Of a stretch of 31,386 bases of DNA, positions 1 to 8,200 are shown piece by piece. A model generated the notes under the pieces. That model ran no database searches. It saw nothing but the letters and a program-made list of their open reading frames with translations, and had not been told where the DNA came from. The first letter of the stretch is position 1; the number at the start of each line of letters is the position of its first letter. A program made the position numbers and the translations under genes. Source of the stretch: an uncultured Bacteroidota bacterium (lineage in GTDB: Bacteria; Bacteroidota; Bacteroidia; Chitinophagales; Saprospiraceae); assembly GCA_937952445.1 (NCBI GenBank), contig CALGAA010000143.1, forward strand, positions 1 to 31,386, in the 5' to 3' direction.

Positions 1-161
1 TTGAAATCGTTAATGACCCTTAATTTTCAAATTATTGATTGGAAACAACCGGTCAATTCATAACGTCATTGGTATAGGTATGCGAGGTTATTTTTTGTCA
101 TATCGAAGAAGCTAAACTGCGTATAGCCTAAGCTACATAAGGCATTGGATGAGGAAGATTT

Positions 162-210
162 GGCGAAATAGAATCCGTCAGATGTGTCAAAAATATAGTG
201 ACTAATAGCT
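162..210 (-). repeat. Dispersed repeat, copy A
   Basis: Read on the minus strand, this stretch holds the 16-mer TGACACATCTGACGGA followed by 12 more bases. Over these 28 bases it matches copy B at 10873-10900 in 25 positions. Similarity continues upstream: both copies carry TATTAGT, then CACTA and an AT-rich run, with an 8-base gap in copy A. It lies beyond the 3' end of the PorV-like gene in a 277-bp stretch where I see no gene. Copy B is in the opposite orientation. The origin (decayed mobile element, REP-like element or shared regulatory sequence) is not clear from two copies. Confidence 0.55.
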
Positions 211-277
211 GATCGTAACTGATCGACTTCAGATTTTAATGATACCCGGTTACCCTAACTGCATGCACCTGACCATT

Positions 278-1369
278 TTACTCACGGTTTTGTAAGGTAT
301 ACGATGCAGAGAACACATGGCTCAAAGAACTTTTGCCATCACTCTCATTTAGAAAAGCCAGTGCATAATCGATACCAATGCGTCCCAACTTCAAGCCAAT
401 CCCCATATTGGGTTGGATAAAAAATTCTTTTGATTCGGGATTATTAATTTTCTGTCGGGATTGTATGGATGAAATACCAGCTCGCAGGAACAAGATATCC
501 CTGGAACTCAATTCCAATCCCACATGGGGTTCAATGCTCATTCCGTCCGTATTGATCAGGGTATTTCGACGTCCATCAAACGTAATATCGGCATCGAATG
601 CCAATGTGGCATCGAGATTTGGGTTAAGGTTGTATCGGTAAGATACTCCACCGGATAGCGAAGGCCTGATCACTTCCTGCGCGGACTCGGGAACCGTATT
701 GCCCAGGTTTTGAAGGATCTCAATTTCATCATTAGTAAAACTGTACGACCATGCGTTGAATGTGGTTGAAGCATCGCGCAGAACTGCACCAAATTGAAGA
801 TTCTCGCCGGAATAGGAAACGCTGAGATCCAGTCCTCCCCCCCAGGATTTGGCAAAACTACCCAAAACCCGACGGATCAATTTTATATTTCCACCCACCC
901 GCCAGTCACTATCGCCGAGCTGTCGTCCATAGGTGAATAAAAACGCATAATCGGCCACTGAAAACGACCGGATATTAGCATAATTTATTCGACCATCCGG
1001 CCCGTACAGATGAAGCGTATTGGGTATATCGTCGATTCCCATTCGAATCATAGAAACTCCACCGTATGATTTACCGTCCGTGCCCATCCGGAAACCAACG
1101 CCCAGATAATCGTAGTTGACCACACCAGCAAACCATATGGCATGCATGGCACTCAGTTGGATCGGACCACCCTGAGTCGAAAAGTTTGCAGGATTCCAGT
1201 ATGCAGCCTGGATGGATTGCTCAGTGGATACTACAGCCCTTCCCATACCCAAAGATCGGGCTCCTACACCGATGTTGAGAAAATCGTTGCTATAAATTTG
1301 CTGTGCTGATAACTGCGCAGACAACACCAGTAAAACCACAATAAAAACGGCGTGTAGCTTTCCTATCAT
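278..1369 (-). CDS. PorV/PorQ-family outer-membrane beta-barrel protein
   Basis: The 363-residue product starts with a signal peptide (basic Lys4, hydrophobic core to about residue 20, Ala-Gln cleavage region near 22-23). The mature start contains NIGVGARSLGMGRA and the AAYWNPA motif, typical of the PorV/PorQ (FadL-like) barrels of Bacteroidota. The rest is alternating aromatic and polar strands with Gly-rich turns, ending in a Ser-Ala-Ser-Tyr-Thr-Leu strand as expected for a barrel. PorV proteins act at the outer membrane as shuttles or accessory factors of type IX secretion, so a role in T9SS is plausible but the subfamily is uncertain (PorV2-like is my best guess). It is probably transcribed alone: trpA ends 237 bp upstream on the same strand and no overlap couples them. 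I see no clear promoter or terminator. Confidence 0.75.
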   Translation of the reverse strand: MIGKLHAVFIVVLLVLSAQLSAQQIYSNDFLNIGVGARSLGMGRAVVSTEQSIQAAYWNPANFSTQGGPIQLSAMHAIWFAGVVNYDYLGVGFRMGTDGKSYGGVSMIRMGIDDIPNTLHLYGPDGRINYANIRSFSVADYAFLFTYGRQLGDSDWRVGGNIKLIRRVLGSFAKSWGGGLDLSVSYSGENLQFGAVLRDASTTFNAWSYSFTNDEIEILQNLGNTVPESAQEVIRPSLSGGVSYRYNLNPNLDATLAFDADITFDGRRNTLINTDGMSIEPHVGLELSSRDILFLRAGISSIQSRQKINNPESKEFFIQPNMGIGLKLGRIGIDYALAFLNESDGKSSLSHVFSASYTLQNRE

Positions 1370-1606
1370 GAATTGGATTCTATCATTTTAAACTGTTGAC
1401 TGGCATGATTTCTTATATTCGAACTTAACCTATTTTGGTGCTGCATGATCTGTCCATACCCGGAACCACATAAAACCTCAACTTCCCTATTTCATCATGC
1501 CAGACCATGGTTCACTCATTAGTCGAAAAACTCCTTTCATTTGGTTAAACAATACGTTTACGGAAACCGACACCTCAAATCCAAACCGACAAATTCCCGG
1601 GCCTCG

Positions 1607-2395
1607 TTATTCCCCGGATTTAATTCCGGTCACAAACTGACGTATCCTTCCATCCAGTTCCGCCTCAGACGTAATTCCGCTAATTTGTTTGATAAATGCA
1701 CTGCCGATAATTGCACCTGCTGCATATTTCGAGGCCTGCATAAAACTTTCGTGATTTGAAATACCAAAACCAATTAACGTAGGATTATGAAGATTCATTT
1801 TTTGAATGCGCTGGAAATATTCAATTTGAGCGGTGGATATATTTTTCGTCTGTCCGGTAATTGATGAGTCCGAAACGACATAAATAAAGGAATTCGACAA
1901 CGAATCGATTTTTCGCACTCTTTCCTCCGACGTTTGTGGGGTAATCAGAAAGATAATTTCTACTTCCTGTTGTTCGAAGAGTTCCCGGTATTGTTCTTCG
2001 TATAACTCAGGTGGCAAATCCGGGATGATCAAACCAGATATCCCGACTTGCTTGCATTTTCGAAGAAAATTTTCTTCACCATATTGCATCATTTGATTCA
2101 GATAACCCATGAGCAAAAGTGGTACATCAACCTTTTTACCGGCTTCGCTGACCTGTTCAAATAATAGATCAAGGGTCATTCCATTGCGCAGGGCTACACT
2201 ACTACTTTGCTGAATCGTGGGTCCGTCGGCCATGGGGTCGGAATAAGGCATTCCGATTTCGATTAAATCGACCCCATTCGATGCAAGTGATTCAATGATG
2301 GGAACGGTATGCTGGAGTTGTGGAAAACCAGCCGTAAAATATATATTGAGAGCGGGCTTCGTAAGAGCCTTTAACGTCCGGTTAATCTTATTCAT
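1607..2395 (-). CDS. trpA: Tryptophan synthase alpha subunit
   Basis: TrpA cleaves indole-3-glycerol phosphate to indole and glyceraldehyde 3-phosphate. The indole is channelled to TrpB in the alpha2beta2 cytoplasmic complex. The 262-residue length is normal. The catalytic pair is visible: Glu46 in LIEIGMPYSDP and Asp57 in PMADGPTIQ, matching Glu49 and Asp60 of the enterobacterial enzyme. The phosphate-binding GFGIS and GAIIGSAFI segments are in the C-terminal half. The start overlaps the trpB end by 8 bp, so it is the last gene of the operon and translationally coupled to trpB. No convincing terminator was seen in the 237 bp that follow. Confidence 0.97.
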   Translation of the reverse strand: MNKINRTLKALTKPALNIYFTAGFPQLQHTVPIIESLASNGVDLIEIGMPYSDPMADGPTIQQSSSVALRNGMTLDLLFEQVSEAGKKVDVPLLLMGYLNQMMQYGEENFLRKCKQVGISGLIIPDLPPELYEEQYRELFEQQEVEIIFLITPQTSEERVRKIDSLSNSFIYVVSDSSITGQTKNISTAQIEYFQRIQKMNLHNPTLIGFGISNHESFMQASKYAAGAIIGSAFIKQISGITSEAELDGRIRQFVTGIKSGE

Positions 2396-3572
2396 GATCG
2401 AGAAATTTCATATAGGTGGACAAATCTTTATCTCCTCTGCCACTCAAACTAATGACCGTGATATCGTCGGCTGACATATCCAGGTACTTCAATGCCGCCA
2501 GGGCATGAGCTGATTCCAGAGCCGGGATAATGCCTTCAAGTCGACTGAGCTCCAGCGCTGCTTCCAAAGCCTCCTGATCCGTAATCGAAACCACCTCTGC
2601 CCTACCGCTTTGGATCAGATGGGCATGCAACGGTCCAATGCCAGGGTAATCCAGACCAGCCGATATGGAATGCGGCTCAATAATTTGACCATCTTTGGTC
2701 TGCATCAAAAGGGTACGACTTCCATGAATAATCCCTTCGCTCCCCAATACCGAAGTTGCTGCCGATCTCCCGGAATCAATTCCCTCGCCAGCCGCCTCAA
2801 CAGCTACCAACCGGACCCTTTCATCTTCGAGATAATGATAATAAGCTCCTGCGGCATTGGAGCCCCCTCCAACACAAGCAATGATCCGATCCGGATAATT
2901 CCTGCCTTCCTTTTCCTGAAGTTGTTTCAGCATTTCCTCCGAAACGATCGACTGAAACCTCGCCACCATATCAGGAAATGGATGTGGCCCCACTACAGAA
3001 CCAATGATGTAATGAGTCTCGACGGGATTGGTGATCCAATCGCGAATGGCTTCGTTGGTCGCGTCCTTCAAGGTTTTGCTTCCACTCGTAGCCGGGCGAA
3101 CCTCTGCCCCCAGCATTTTCATCCGAAATACGTTGGGCTTTTGTCGTTCGATATCCACTTCCCCCATGTAGACAATGCATTCCATACCCATAAGGGCACA
3201 AACCGTAGCCGTTGCAACGCCGTGTTGACCTGCTCCCGTTTCGGCAATTATCCGCGTTTTCCCCAACCGCTGGGCAAGTAAAATCTGACCGATTGTATTG
3301 TTTATTTTGTGCGCACCGGTATGGTTGAGGTCTTCCCTTTTGAGGTAAAGCCGGCTGTTGTATTTTGCCGACAATCGATCCGCGTAGTACAGCGGGGTGG
3401 GACGACCAGAGTAATCCGCAAGCAAATTTCGAAACTTCAATTGGAAATCCGGGTCTTCGATGATGGAGATGTACTTGCTTTGCAATTCCTCAATATTCGC
3501 GTGCAGCATTTCCGGAATATAGGCACCACCGTATCGGCCATAAAAACCCTTTTCATCAACTGTGTAATTCAT
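2388..3572 (-). CDS. trpB: Tryptophan synthase beta subunit
   Basis: This PLP enzyme condenses indole with L-serine to give L-tryptophan and partners with TrpA. The 394-residue length is typical of the TrpB1 type. The N-terminal GRYGGAYIPEML, the PLP lysine Lys89 in HTGAHKINN, and the phosphate-binding CVGGGSNAAG loop are all present. LEGIIPALESAHA and the C-terminal SLSGRGDKD complete the fold. Its start lies 17 bp inside the end of trpF and its end overlaps trpA by 8 bp, so translation is probably coupled on both sides. Nothing unusual is seen in the sequence. Confidence 0.98.
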   Translation of the reverse strand: MNYTVDEKGFYGRYGGAYIPEMLHANIEELQSKYISIIEDPDFQLKFRNLLADYSGRPTPLYYADRLSAKYNSRLYLKREDLNHTGAHKINNTIGQILLAQRLGKTRIIAETGAGQHGVATATVCALMGMECIVYMGEVDIERQKPNVFRMKMLGAEVRPATSGSKTLKDATNEAIRDWITNPVETHYIIGSVVGPHPFPDMVARFQSIVSEEMLKQLQEKEGRNYPDRIIACVGGGSNAAGAYYHYLEDERVRLVAVEAAGEGIDSGRSAATSVLGSEGIIHGSRTLLMQTKDGQIIEPHSISAGLDYPGIGPLHAHLIQSGRAEVVSITDQEALEAALELSRLEGIIPALESAHALAALKYLDMSADDITVISLSGRGDKDLSTYMKFLDHE

Positions 3573-4164
3573 CGACGAAGCTTTTTAATTTTTCAATATT
3601 TTTCAATCCTGGTTCTATCTCAAACCTGCTGTTGAGATCCACAACGATCAGGTTTGGAAAGTTCAGTTTTTTTATCTCGATCGCCATATCCGGACTAATG
3701 CCCCCACTCAGCCAAAAGGGTACCTCCAATTTGTAGTTATGGAGAATATTCCAGTCAAACGTTTTTCCGGTACCCCCGTAATTCTGACCTTTGGTATCAA
3801 ACAGAAAAAATTGGACAACCTTAGCGTACGGTTCCAATTGCCCGAAATCAAAATGTTCATCCACCTGAAACGCTTTGACCAAAGGTAATCCCAGAGATTT
3901 CAATTTGAGACAATCCTCCGGTTTTTCGTCCCCATGGAGTTGGATCAGGTCCAAAGACCAATTATGGGCGATTTCACGGATTCGATCCTCCCGTTCATTC
4001 ACGAACACCCCCACTCGTTTCACAGAAGTAGTCTCAATCGGCGGAATATTCCTCACGTACCTTTTCGATCCCGGATAGAAAATAAAACCCACCATGTCCA
4101 CGTCGGCACCGATGGCTTCCTTCACATTTTTTGGATCCCGCATCCCACATATTTTGATCTTCAT
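3556..4164 (-). CDS. trpF: Phosphoribosylanthranilate isomerase
   Basis: TrpF catalyses the Amadori rearrangement of phosphoribosylanthranilate to CdRP. The 202-residue product begins with KIKICGMRDP, which contains the catalytic cysteine (Cys6). The general acid Asp123 is in FLFDTKG and the phosphate-binding LSGGISPD follows near residue 153. It is a standalone (beta/alpha)8 protein, not fused to TrpC as in enterobacteria. It overlaps trpC by 4 bp (ATGA type) and trpB by 17 bp, in the middle of the trp operon. Confidence 0.96.
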   Translation of the reverse strand: MKIKICGMRDPKNVKEAIGADVDMVGFIFYPGSKRYVRNIPPIETTSVKRVGVFVNEREDRIREIAHNWSLDLIQLHGDEKPEDCLKLKSLGLPLVKAFQVDEHFDFGQLEPYAKVVQFFLFDTKGQNYGGTGKTFDWNILHNYKLEVPFWLSGGISPDMAIEIKKLNFPNLIVVDLNSRFEIEPGLKNIEKLKSFVDELHS

Positions 4165-4961
4165 ATGGGCTTCTGTTGATTTTTATATTCTTCCAACATC
4201 GTTCGACAGGCGTTGACAGGATCGGCCGTTTTCATAAATTGTGTTCCAATCAGAAATCCTTCGTAACCTGCATCAGCCAGCCTCACCATATCACTGACTT
4301 GAGAAATACCGCTCTCGGATATCTTTACCGAATCCTCAGGTAGTCGGTCGAATAAATCGATGGAATGCTGGATATCCACTTTGAAGTTTTTCAAATTTCG
4401 ATTATTGACCCCGATCACATTGACAGAAGGTGTATATTTATCAAGCTGCTCCTCACTGTGGATTTCCAACAACACCTCAAGGCCAAGCGACCGGGCTAAT
4501 GCTGAAAAATTCTCGACCTGATCTGCCGTCAATATTTCTGCGATCAAAAGGATGACATCCGCCCCCATCGATTTTGTTTCATGAATCTGATACTCATCTA
4601 TGATGAAGTCTTTTCTCAGGATGGGACATCTATTGTGTTTTCGGGCCATCTGCAAATCTTCTGAGGTGCCTCCGAAGAAATGTTCGTCGGTCAGAACACT
4701 CAATGCTGAAGCACCCGCCTGGATATATCCCGTAGTGACCTCTTTCACGCATGCATTCTGATTGATGAACCCTTCTGAAGGTGATTTTTTCTTAAACTCC
4801 GAAATCACACCCGTTGCTCCTGGTGTTCGGAGGGCCTGGGTAAGGGAAAACGTAGAAGCACTGTAATGGGGACTATCCTTCAGAGCGTCGAGAGGTGTAT
4901 CAGACCGTCTTTGGGCAACTTCACTTACCTTATGATCCTTAATTTTTTGTAGTATATCCAT
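4161..4961 (-). CDS. trpC: Indole-3-glycerol phosphate synthase
   Basis: TrpC decarboxylates and cyclises CdRP to indole-3-glycerol phosphate. The 266-residue length is standard for a monofunctional enzyme. Active-site residues known from the family are visible: Glu55 and Lys57 in ISEFKKKSPSEG, Lys117 in ILRKDF, Glu166 in LLEIHSE, the Asn pair 186-187 in GVNNRNL, and Glu216 in KISESGI. The start codon shares one base with the trpD stop (TAATG) and the end overlaps trpF by 4 bp, so the gene is embedded in the trp operon and likely translated by coupled re-initiation. Confidence 0.97.
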   Translation of the reverse strand: MDILQKIKDHKVSEVAQRRSDTPLDALKDSPHYSASTFSLTQALRTPGATGVISEFKKKSPSEGFINQNACVKEVTTGYIQAGASALSVLTDEHFFGGTSEDLQMARKHNRCPILRKDFIIDEYQIHETKSMGADVILLIAEILTADQVENFSALARSLGLEVLLEIHSEEQLDKYTPSVNVIGVNNRNLKNFKVDIQHSIDLFDRLPEDSVKISESGISQVSDMVRLADAGYEGFLIGTQFMKTADPVNACRTMLEEYKNQQKPI

Positions 4962-5953
4962 TATTGATTGTTCAACAAATTCATCAAATTATCGTAAGCC
5001 CGTCCAGATTGAATACTCTCACGGGCTTCTTCAATTCCTTCCTCGATCGATATTTCCGGATAGAGCGTATGTATGGCAATGCCGCTATTCGCCAGAACGA
5101 CGTTGGTATGGGATTCGGGAGATTCATGACGCAGCACAGATAGAAAAATATCTCTGGCTTTTTCCAGCGTATCACCACTGAACAATTCATCCTGTCGAAC
5201 ACGTGTAAACTTCAAATCCTGCGGACTGCGGATGGATCGGGATTCCTTCGTATAGTGAAGAAATTTATCGGTTAAAGATACCTCGTCATATCCATCCAAC
5301 GAATGTACGATCGAAAAATCAAAATCCGACATTTCCATAACGTCAGCATACAGATCGGCTACTTCAGTGCAATAAGTTCCCAGCAAAATGGCGTGTGGTT
5401 TACTGGGATTGATGAGGGGGCCCATGATATTGAAAATGGTTTTTACGCCCAGGGATTTTCGTACCGGAGCCACGTATTTCATCGCCGGATGGAACAGAGG
5501 GGCGTGCAAAAAACACAAATTGTGATTGTCCAGCTGCCGCTGTAACGTCTCCGGGTCATTGGAAAATTGATACCCCAGCATTTGTAGTAAATTTGAGGAA
5601 CCCGAAATGGAAGATGCAGCGTAGTTCCCGTGCTTAGTCACCTTATACCCTGCGCCGGCCAAAACTACGCACGACAATGTGGATATATTAAATGTGTTTT
5701 TTCCATCTCCCCCCGTACCGACGATGTCGATTGAACGCTCGGATTGAAGGGAAACCTGGTTACTCAGATCAAACATGGCGCTACGAAAACCACCAAATTC
5801 TACCGCTGAAATCGGGCGCATACGGTACACGGTAAGAATCGACGCCAGGATCTCATTGGATCCACGACCTTCACCGATATCCGTCATGACATCGTAAGCC
5901 TCATCAAAAGTCAGGGTTTCACCTTCATACAGTTTTTCCAGGATGTGTCTCAT
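4961..5953 (-). CDS. trpD: Anthranilate phosphoribosyltransferase
   Basis: TrpD transfers the phosphoribosyl group of PRPP to anthranilate. The 330-residue protein shows the family GTGGDGKNTFNIST loop (about 81-94) that binds PRPP, and the KHGNYAASS segment (about 107-115). In many homologues the latter reads KHGNRA, so the Tyr here is a small variation. The second conserved stretch, FNIMGPLINPSKP, lies near 174-186. It is not fused to the glutaminase TrpG, which is a separate gene overlapping the start by 4 bp. The end abuts trpC with a 1-bp overlap. Confidence 0.97.
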   Translation of the reverse strand: MRHILEKLYEGETLTFDEAYDVMTDIGEGRGSNEILASILTVYRMRPISAVEFGGFRSAMFDLSNQVSLQSERSIDIVGTGGDGKNTFNISTLSCVVLAGAGYKVTKHGNYAASSISGSSNLLQMLGYQFSNDPETLQRQLDNHNLCFLHAPLFHPAMKYVAPVRKSLGVKTIFNIMGPLINPSKPHAILLGTYCTEVADLYADVMEMSDFDFSIVHSLDGYDEVSLTDKFLHYTKESRSIRSPQDLKFTRVRQDELFSGDTLEKARDIFLSVLRHESPESHTNVVLANSGIAIHTLYPEISIEEGIEEARESIQSGRAYDNLMNLLNNQ

Positions 5954-6546
5954 TTGTTCTTTTGTTTAATATACTGTTCTGCTTCCTTCAAAAAATTTCT
6001 CAAAATATCTTTTCCCTGTGGAGTCAGGATCGATTCTGGATGGAATTGCACACCATAGACCGGGTGTTCCCGGTGCCGCAATGCCATGATCTCACCATTT
6101 TCATCCAGGGCTGTAATAATCAATTCGGGTGGGGTGCTTCCTTTTTGGATGCTCCAGGAATGGTACCTCCCGACCTTAACGCCCTTTTCCAATTGGTCGA
6201 ATAAACCTGTGGGTTCCAATATCTGGAGAGTGGAATCTACCCCGTGGTACACCGTTTCCAGGTTCACCAAAGTCGCCCCGTAGGATTCTCCGATGGCCTG
6301 GTGCCCAAGGCAAACTCCGAGGATGGGTTTACGGGATTTATATTGATCGATAATGGCGGGCATATTCCCGGCATCTTTGGGAAGACCGGGACCCGGAGAA
6401 AGGATCAGGATGTCGTATTGATCTACATCTGTGATCTTGACATCATCGTTTCGAACTACCCTCACTTCATGGTCAGATATTTCCCTGAGGTACTGATACA
6501 GATTGAAGGTGAAAGAATCGTAATTGTCGATCAGTAATATTTTCAT
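5950..6546 (-). CDS. trpG: Anthranilate synthase glutaminase component
   Basis: TrpG is the class I glutamine amidotransferase that supplies ammonia to TrpE for anthranilate synthesis. The triad is complete: Cys79 in GVCLGHQAIGE, and His169 with Glu171 in VQFHPESI. The oxyanion loop PGPGLPKDAG is at 51-60. The 198-residue length is that of a free-standing subunit. Related PabA proteins look similar and TrpG can serve both folate and tryptophan synthesis in some bacteria. Position directly after trpE (12-bp gap) and before trpD (4-bp overlap) supports the trp assignment. Confidence 0.95.
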   Translation of the reverse strand: MKILLIDNYDSFTFNLYQYLREISDHEVRVVRNDDVKITDVDQYDILILSPGPGLPKDAGNMPAIIDQYKSRKPILGVCLGHQAIGESYGATLVNLETVYHGVDSTLQILEPTGLFDQLEKGVKVGRYHSWSIQKGSTPPELIITALDENGEIMALRHREHPVYGVQFHPESILTPQGKDILRNFLKEAEQYIKQKNK

Positions 6547-6558
6547 AGCTGCAATGGT

Positions 6559-7956
6559 CTAATGGTTTACAATATTTTCAGCTTTTGCCAGTGCGGTATT
6601 TAGAGCAGCGAGTTTATTATTCACCTCCTGAAGCTCGTTTTCTTCATCGCTTGAAATCACAATCCCAGCCCCGGCCTGGCTGTACAACACATTATTTTTA
6701 CTGATAAAAGACCGTATAATAATCGCCTGTGTGATGTTACCCTCCAGGTCGAAATATCCGATTCCTCCGCCATAAGGACCACGAATGGTTTTTTCGTATT
6801 CATTGATTAATTCCATTGCTTTGATTTTTGGAGCCCCAGACAGCGTTCCGGCTGGAAAAGTGTCCGCATAAATCTGAAATGGATTAAAATCGGGGGGCAA
6901 ATCTCCCTCTACGGTGGACACCAGATGAATAACGTGACTAAAATATTGGATTTCCATCAGAGAACTGATGCGTATGTTGTGAGCATGACGCCCAAGATCG
7001 TTTCTGGCCAGGTCCACCAACATGGTATGTTCAGCCACTTCTTTCGGATCCTGGGCCAATTCCCGGGCTCTTTCGATGTCGTATTGATCCTGACCAGTGC
7101 GACGGTAGGTCCCCGCAATGGGATTGACTTTCGCCACTCCCTGGGTGATGTTGAGTTGTGATTCAGGGGAAGAACCGAAAATGTGATAATCGCCCAAATC
7201 AAAATAATACAGATACGGTGATGGATTCACCGATCTAAGTACGCGGTAAACGGTAAAGTCATCTCCCTCAAATGGCTGCTGGAATTGCCTGGAAAGTACG
7301 ATTTGGAAAACGTCTCCAATCTTGCAATGGTGCTTCCCAAGACTGACCATTTCCCGATATTCCTCATCAGTCATATTGCTTGTGGGCGGACCGGTGCGAT
7401 GGAAGCCATTTTCCTCATAATGACCCATCAGTAGGATTTTACGTATTTTTCCAAGGTCGGAAACACCGCCATCAGGCACATTCTCGATCAGCGTCATTTC
7501 ATCGCGATAGTGGTCAAAAACGATGAGGTACCGATAAAAAAAGTAATTCAGATCAGGCATCCGGATTTCGGAATCGTCCACCTGGATGTTCACTTTGTCA
7601 AAATATCGAACGGCCTCAAAATTAGTGTGCCCAAAAAATCCGTTGATCTCGGTTTTCTCTCCTTCGTTGATGATCGATTTACGAACCTGATCCAACAATT
7701 GTGGTATGCTATTTCGGCCTCCGGGCGCTATACTTTCCTTGCGCCCCAAAGTGGTCACGATCAAACGATCATTAACCAACGAAATTTCAATTAAGGGGTC
7801 GAACCCAATAATGGAACGGGAATTTTGATAAGATTGGTAATCGTTACTTTCGAGCAGGCAGGGTTTTGAGGTAATATCTCTGATTTTGAGATACGCGCTT
7901 ACCGGAGTCAACTGATCCGAAAGCATCGTTATGGTACGGGTATGAATTTTCATCAT
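6559..7956 (-). CDS. trpE: Anthranilate synthase component I
   Basis: TrpE converts chorismate to anthranilate using ammonia from TrpG and is the committing step of tryptophan synthesis. The 465-residue protein carries the LLES motif (34-37), part of the tryptophan feedback-inhibition site, so allosteric control is likely. The C-terminal chorismate-binding domain shows SPESQL, NPIAGTYRRTG, LVDLARNDLGR, FPAGTLSGAPK, GPYGGGIGYF and the GAGIV segment. The start is a tandem ATGATG, so Met1 or Met2 could initiate. It is the first structural gene of the operon. About 16 bases separate the U-tract of an intrinsic terminator from the start codon, so expression should depend on read-through of the attenuator upstream. 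Confidence 0.97.
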   Translation of the reverse strand: MMKIHTRTITMLSDQLTPVSAYLKIRDITSKPCLLESNDYQSYQNSRSIIGFDPLIEISLVNDRLIVTTLGRKESIAPGGRNSIPQLLDQVRKSIINEGEKTEINGFFGHTNFEAVRYFDKVNIQVDDSEIRMPDLNYFFYRYLIVFDHYRDEMTLIENVPDGGVSDLGKIRKILLMGHYEENGFHRTGPPTSNMTDEEYREMVSLGKHHCKIGDVFQIVLSRQFQQPFEGDDFTVYRVLRSVNPSPYLYYFDLGDYHIFGSSPESQLNITQGVAKVNPIAGTYRRTGQDQYDIERARELAQDPKEVAEHTMLVDLARNDLGRHAHNIRISSLMEIQYFSHVIHLVSTVEGDLPPDFNPFQIYADTFPAGTLSGAPKIKAMELINEYEKTIRGPYGGGIGYFDLEGNITQAIIIRSFISKNNVLYSQAGAGIVISSDEENELQEVNNKLAALNTALAKAENIVNH

Positions 7957-7972
7957 CGGTCAAATATGGTTT

Positions 7973-8016
7973 AAATAAAAACAGCTTGTTGGAAGTCCCA
8001 ACAAGCTGTTTTTTTT
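7973..8016 (-). terminator. trp attenuator terminator hairpin
   Basis: On the minus strand, bases 8009-7998 (ACAGCTTGTTGG) pair perfectly with 7992-7981 over 12 bp around a 5-base loop. The stem is extended by A-U pairs from the flanking A- and T-runs and is followed by TTTTATTT. This is a strong intrinsic terminator placed between the leader peptide gene and trpE, where an attenuator belongs. The plus strand also has a T-run after the hairpin, so it could work in both directions. No plus-strand gene ends here, so the minus-strand role is the likely one. Confidence 0.9.
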
Positions 8017-8048
8017 ATTCTAATAATACATAGCATTGGCTAACTTCC
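7991..8048 (-). promoter_or_regulatory. Possible trp antiterminator pairing
   Basis: In the minus-strand RNA, GGAAGU (8048-8043, the last two sense codons of the leader peptide) can pair with ACUUCC (7996-7991). CCAA just after the leader stop codon (8039-8036) can pair with UUGG (8001-7998). Both partners belong to the terminator stem-loop, so this pairing and the terminator exclude each other. A ribosome stalled on the Trp codons (8078-8070) would leave the first strand free, while one reaching the stop codon would cover it. This is inferred from base complementarity only; no folding energy was calculated. Confidence 0.6.
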
Positions 8049-8108
8049 GAAATCGCATCGATTTGAAAGCCACCACCAATTTGCACTTGTATATTGTATG
8101 TACATCAT
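8040..8108 (-). CDS. trpL: trp operon leader peptide (WWW)
   Basis: This 22-codon ORF starts with tandem ATGATG and ends with TAG. Codons 10-14 read Asn-Trp-Trp-Trp-Leu, with the three TGG codons at 8078-8070. Trp is the rarest amino acid, so three consecutive TGG codons in a short ORF between a promoter and a terminator ahead of trpE strongly indicate a regulatory leader peptide. When charged tRNA-Trp is scarce, the ribosome should stall at codons 11-13 and favour antitermination. Attenuation of trp operons by leader peptides is well established in Proteobacteria, and leader-peptide motifs upstream of trp genes have been described in Bacteroidota. Upstream of the start I see no Shine-Dalgarno sequence, as is usual in this phylum. 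The peptide itself probably has no function. Confidence 0.88.
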   Translation of the reverse strand: MMYIQYTSANWWWLSNRCDFGS

Positions 8109-8128
8109 AAATTTCTAATAATCGGTGT

Positions 8129-8159
8129 CAAAGATAAAACTCAAAAATCATTCCACAAA
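8129..8159 (-). promoter_or_regulatory. trp operon promoter
   Basis: On the minus strand TTTG (8159-8156) is followed after exactly 19 bases by TATCTTTG (8136-8129). This fits the Bacteroidota primary-sigma consensus TTTG-N19/20-TAnnTTTG. Transcription would begin near 8122, about 15 bases before the leader peptide start. I see no other equally good promoter between here and trpE. Confidence 0.8.
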
Positions 8160-8160
8160 G

Positions 8161-8200
8161 AGAAATGCCCAAATTTGTAAAACAAATCTGGGCAATTTCT
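8161..8200. repeat. Imperfect inverted repeat abutting trp promoter
   Basis: Arms 8161-8178 and 8182-8200 are complementary over 17 pairs, with one mismatch and one bulged base, around a 3-base loop. The arms contain ATTTGT/ACAAAT and GCCC/GGGC. No T-run follows on either strand, so a terminator is unlikely. The right-hand end of the trp promoter's TTTG element is one base from the hairpin, so an operator or a structured DNA site is possible. No known regulator site was recognised. Confidence 0.5.

Noticed and set aside
2610..3281. Long plus-strand frame (223 codons) opposite trpB
   Set aside because: It lies entirely within trpB, whose motifs are complete; the antisense product has no recognisable features.
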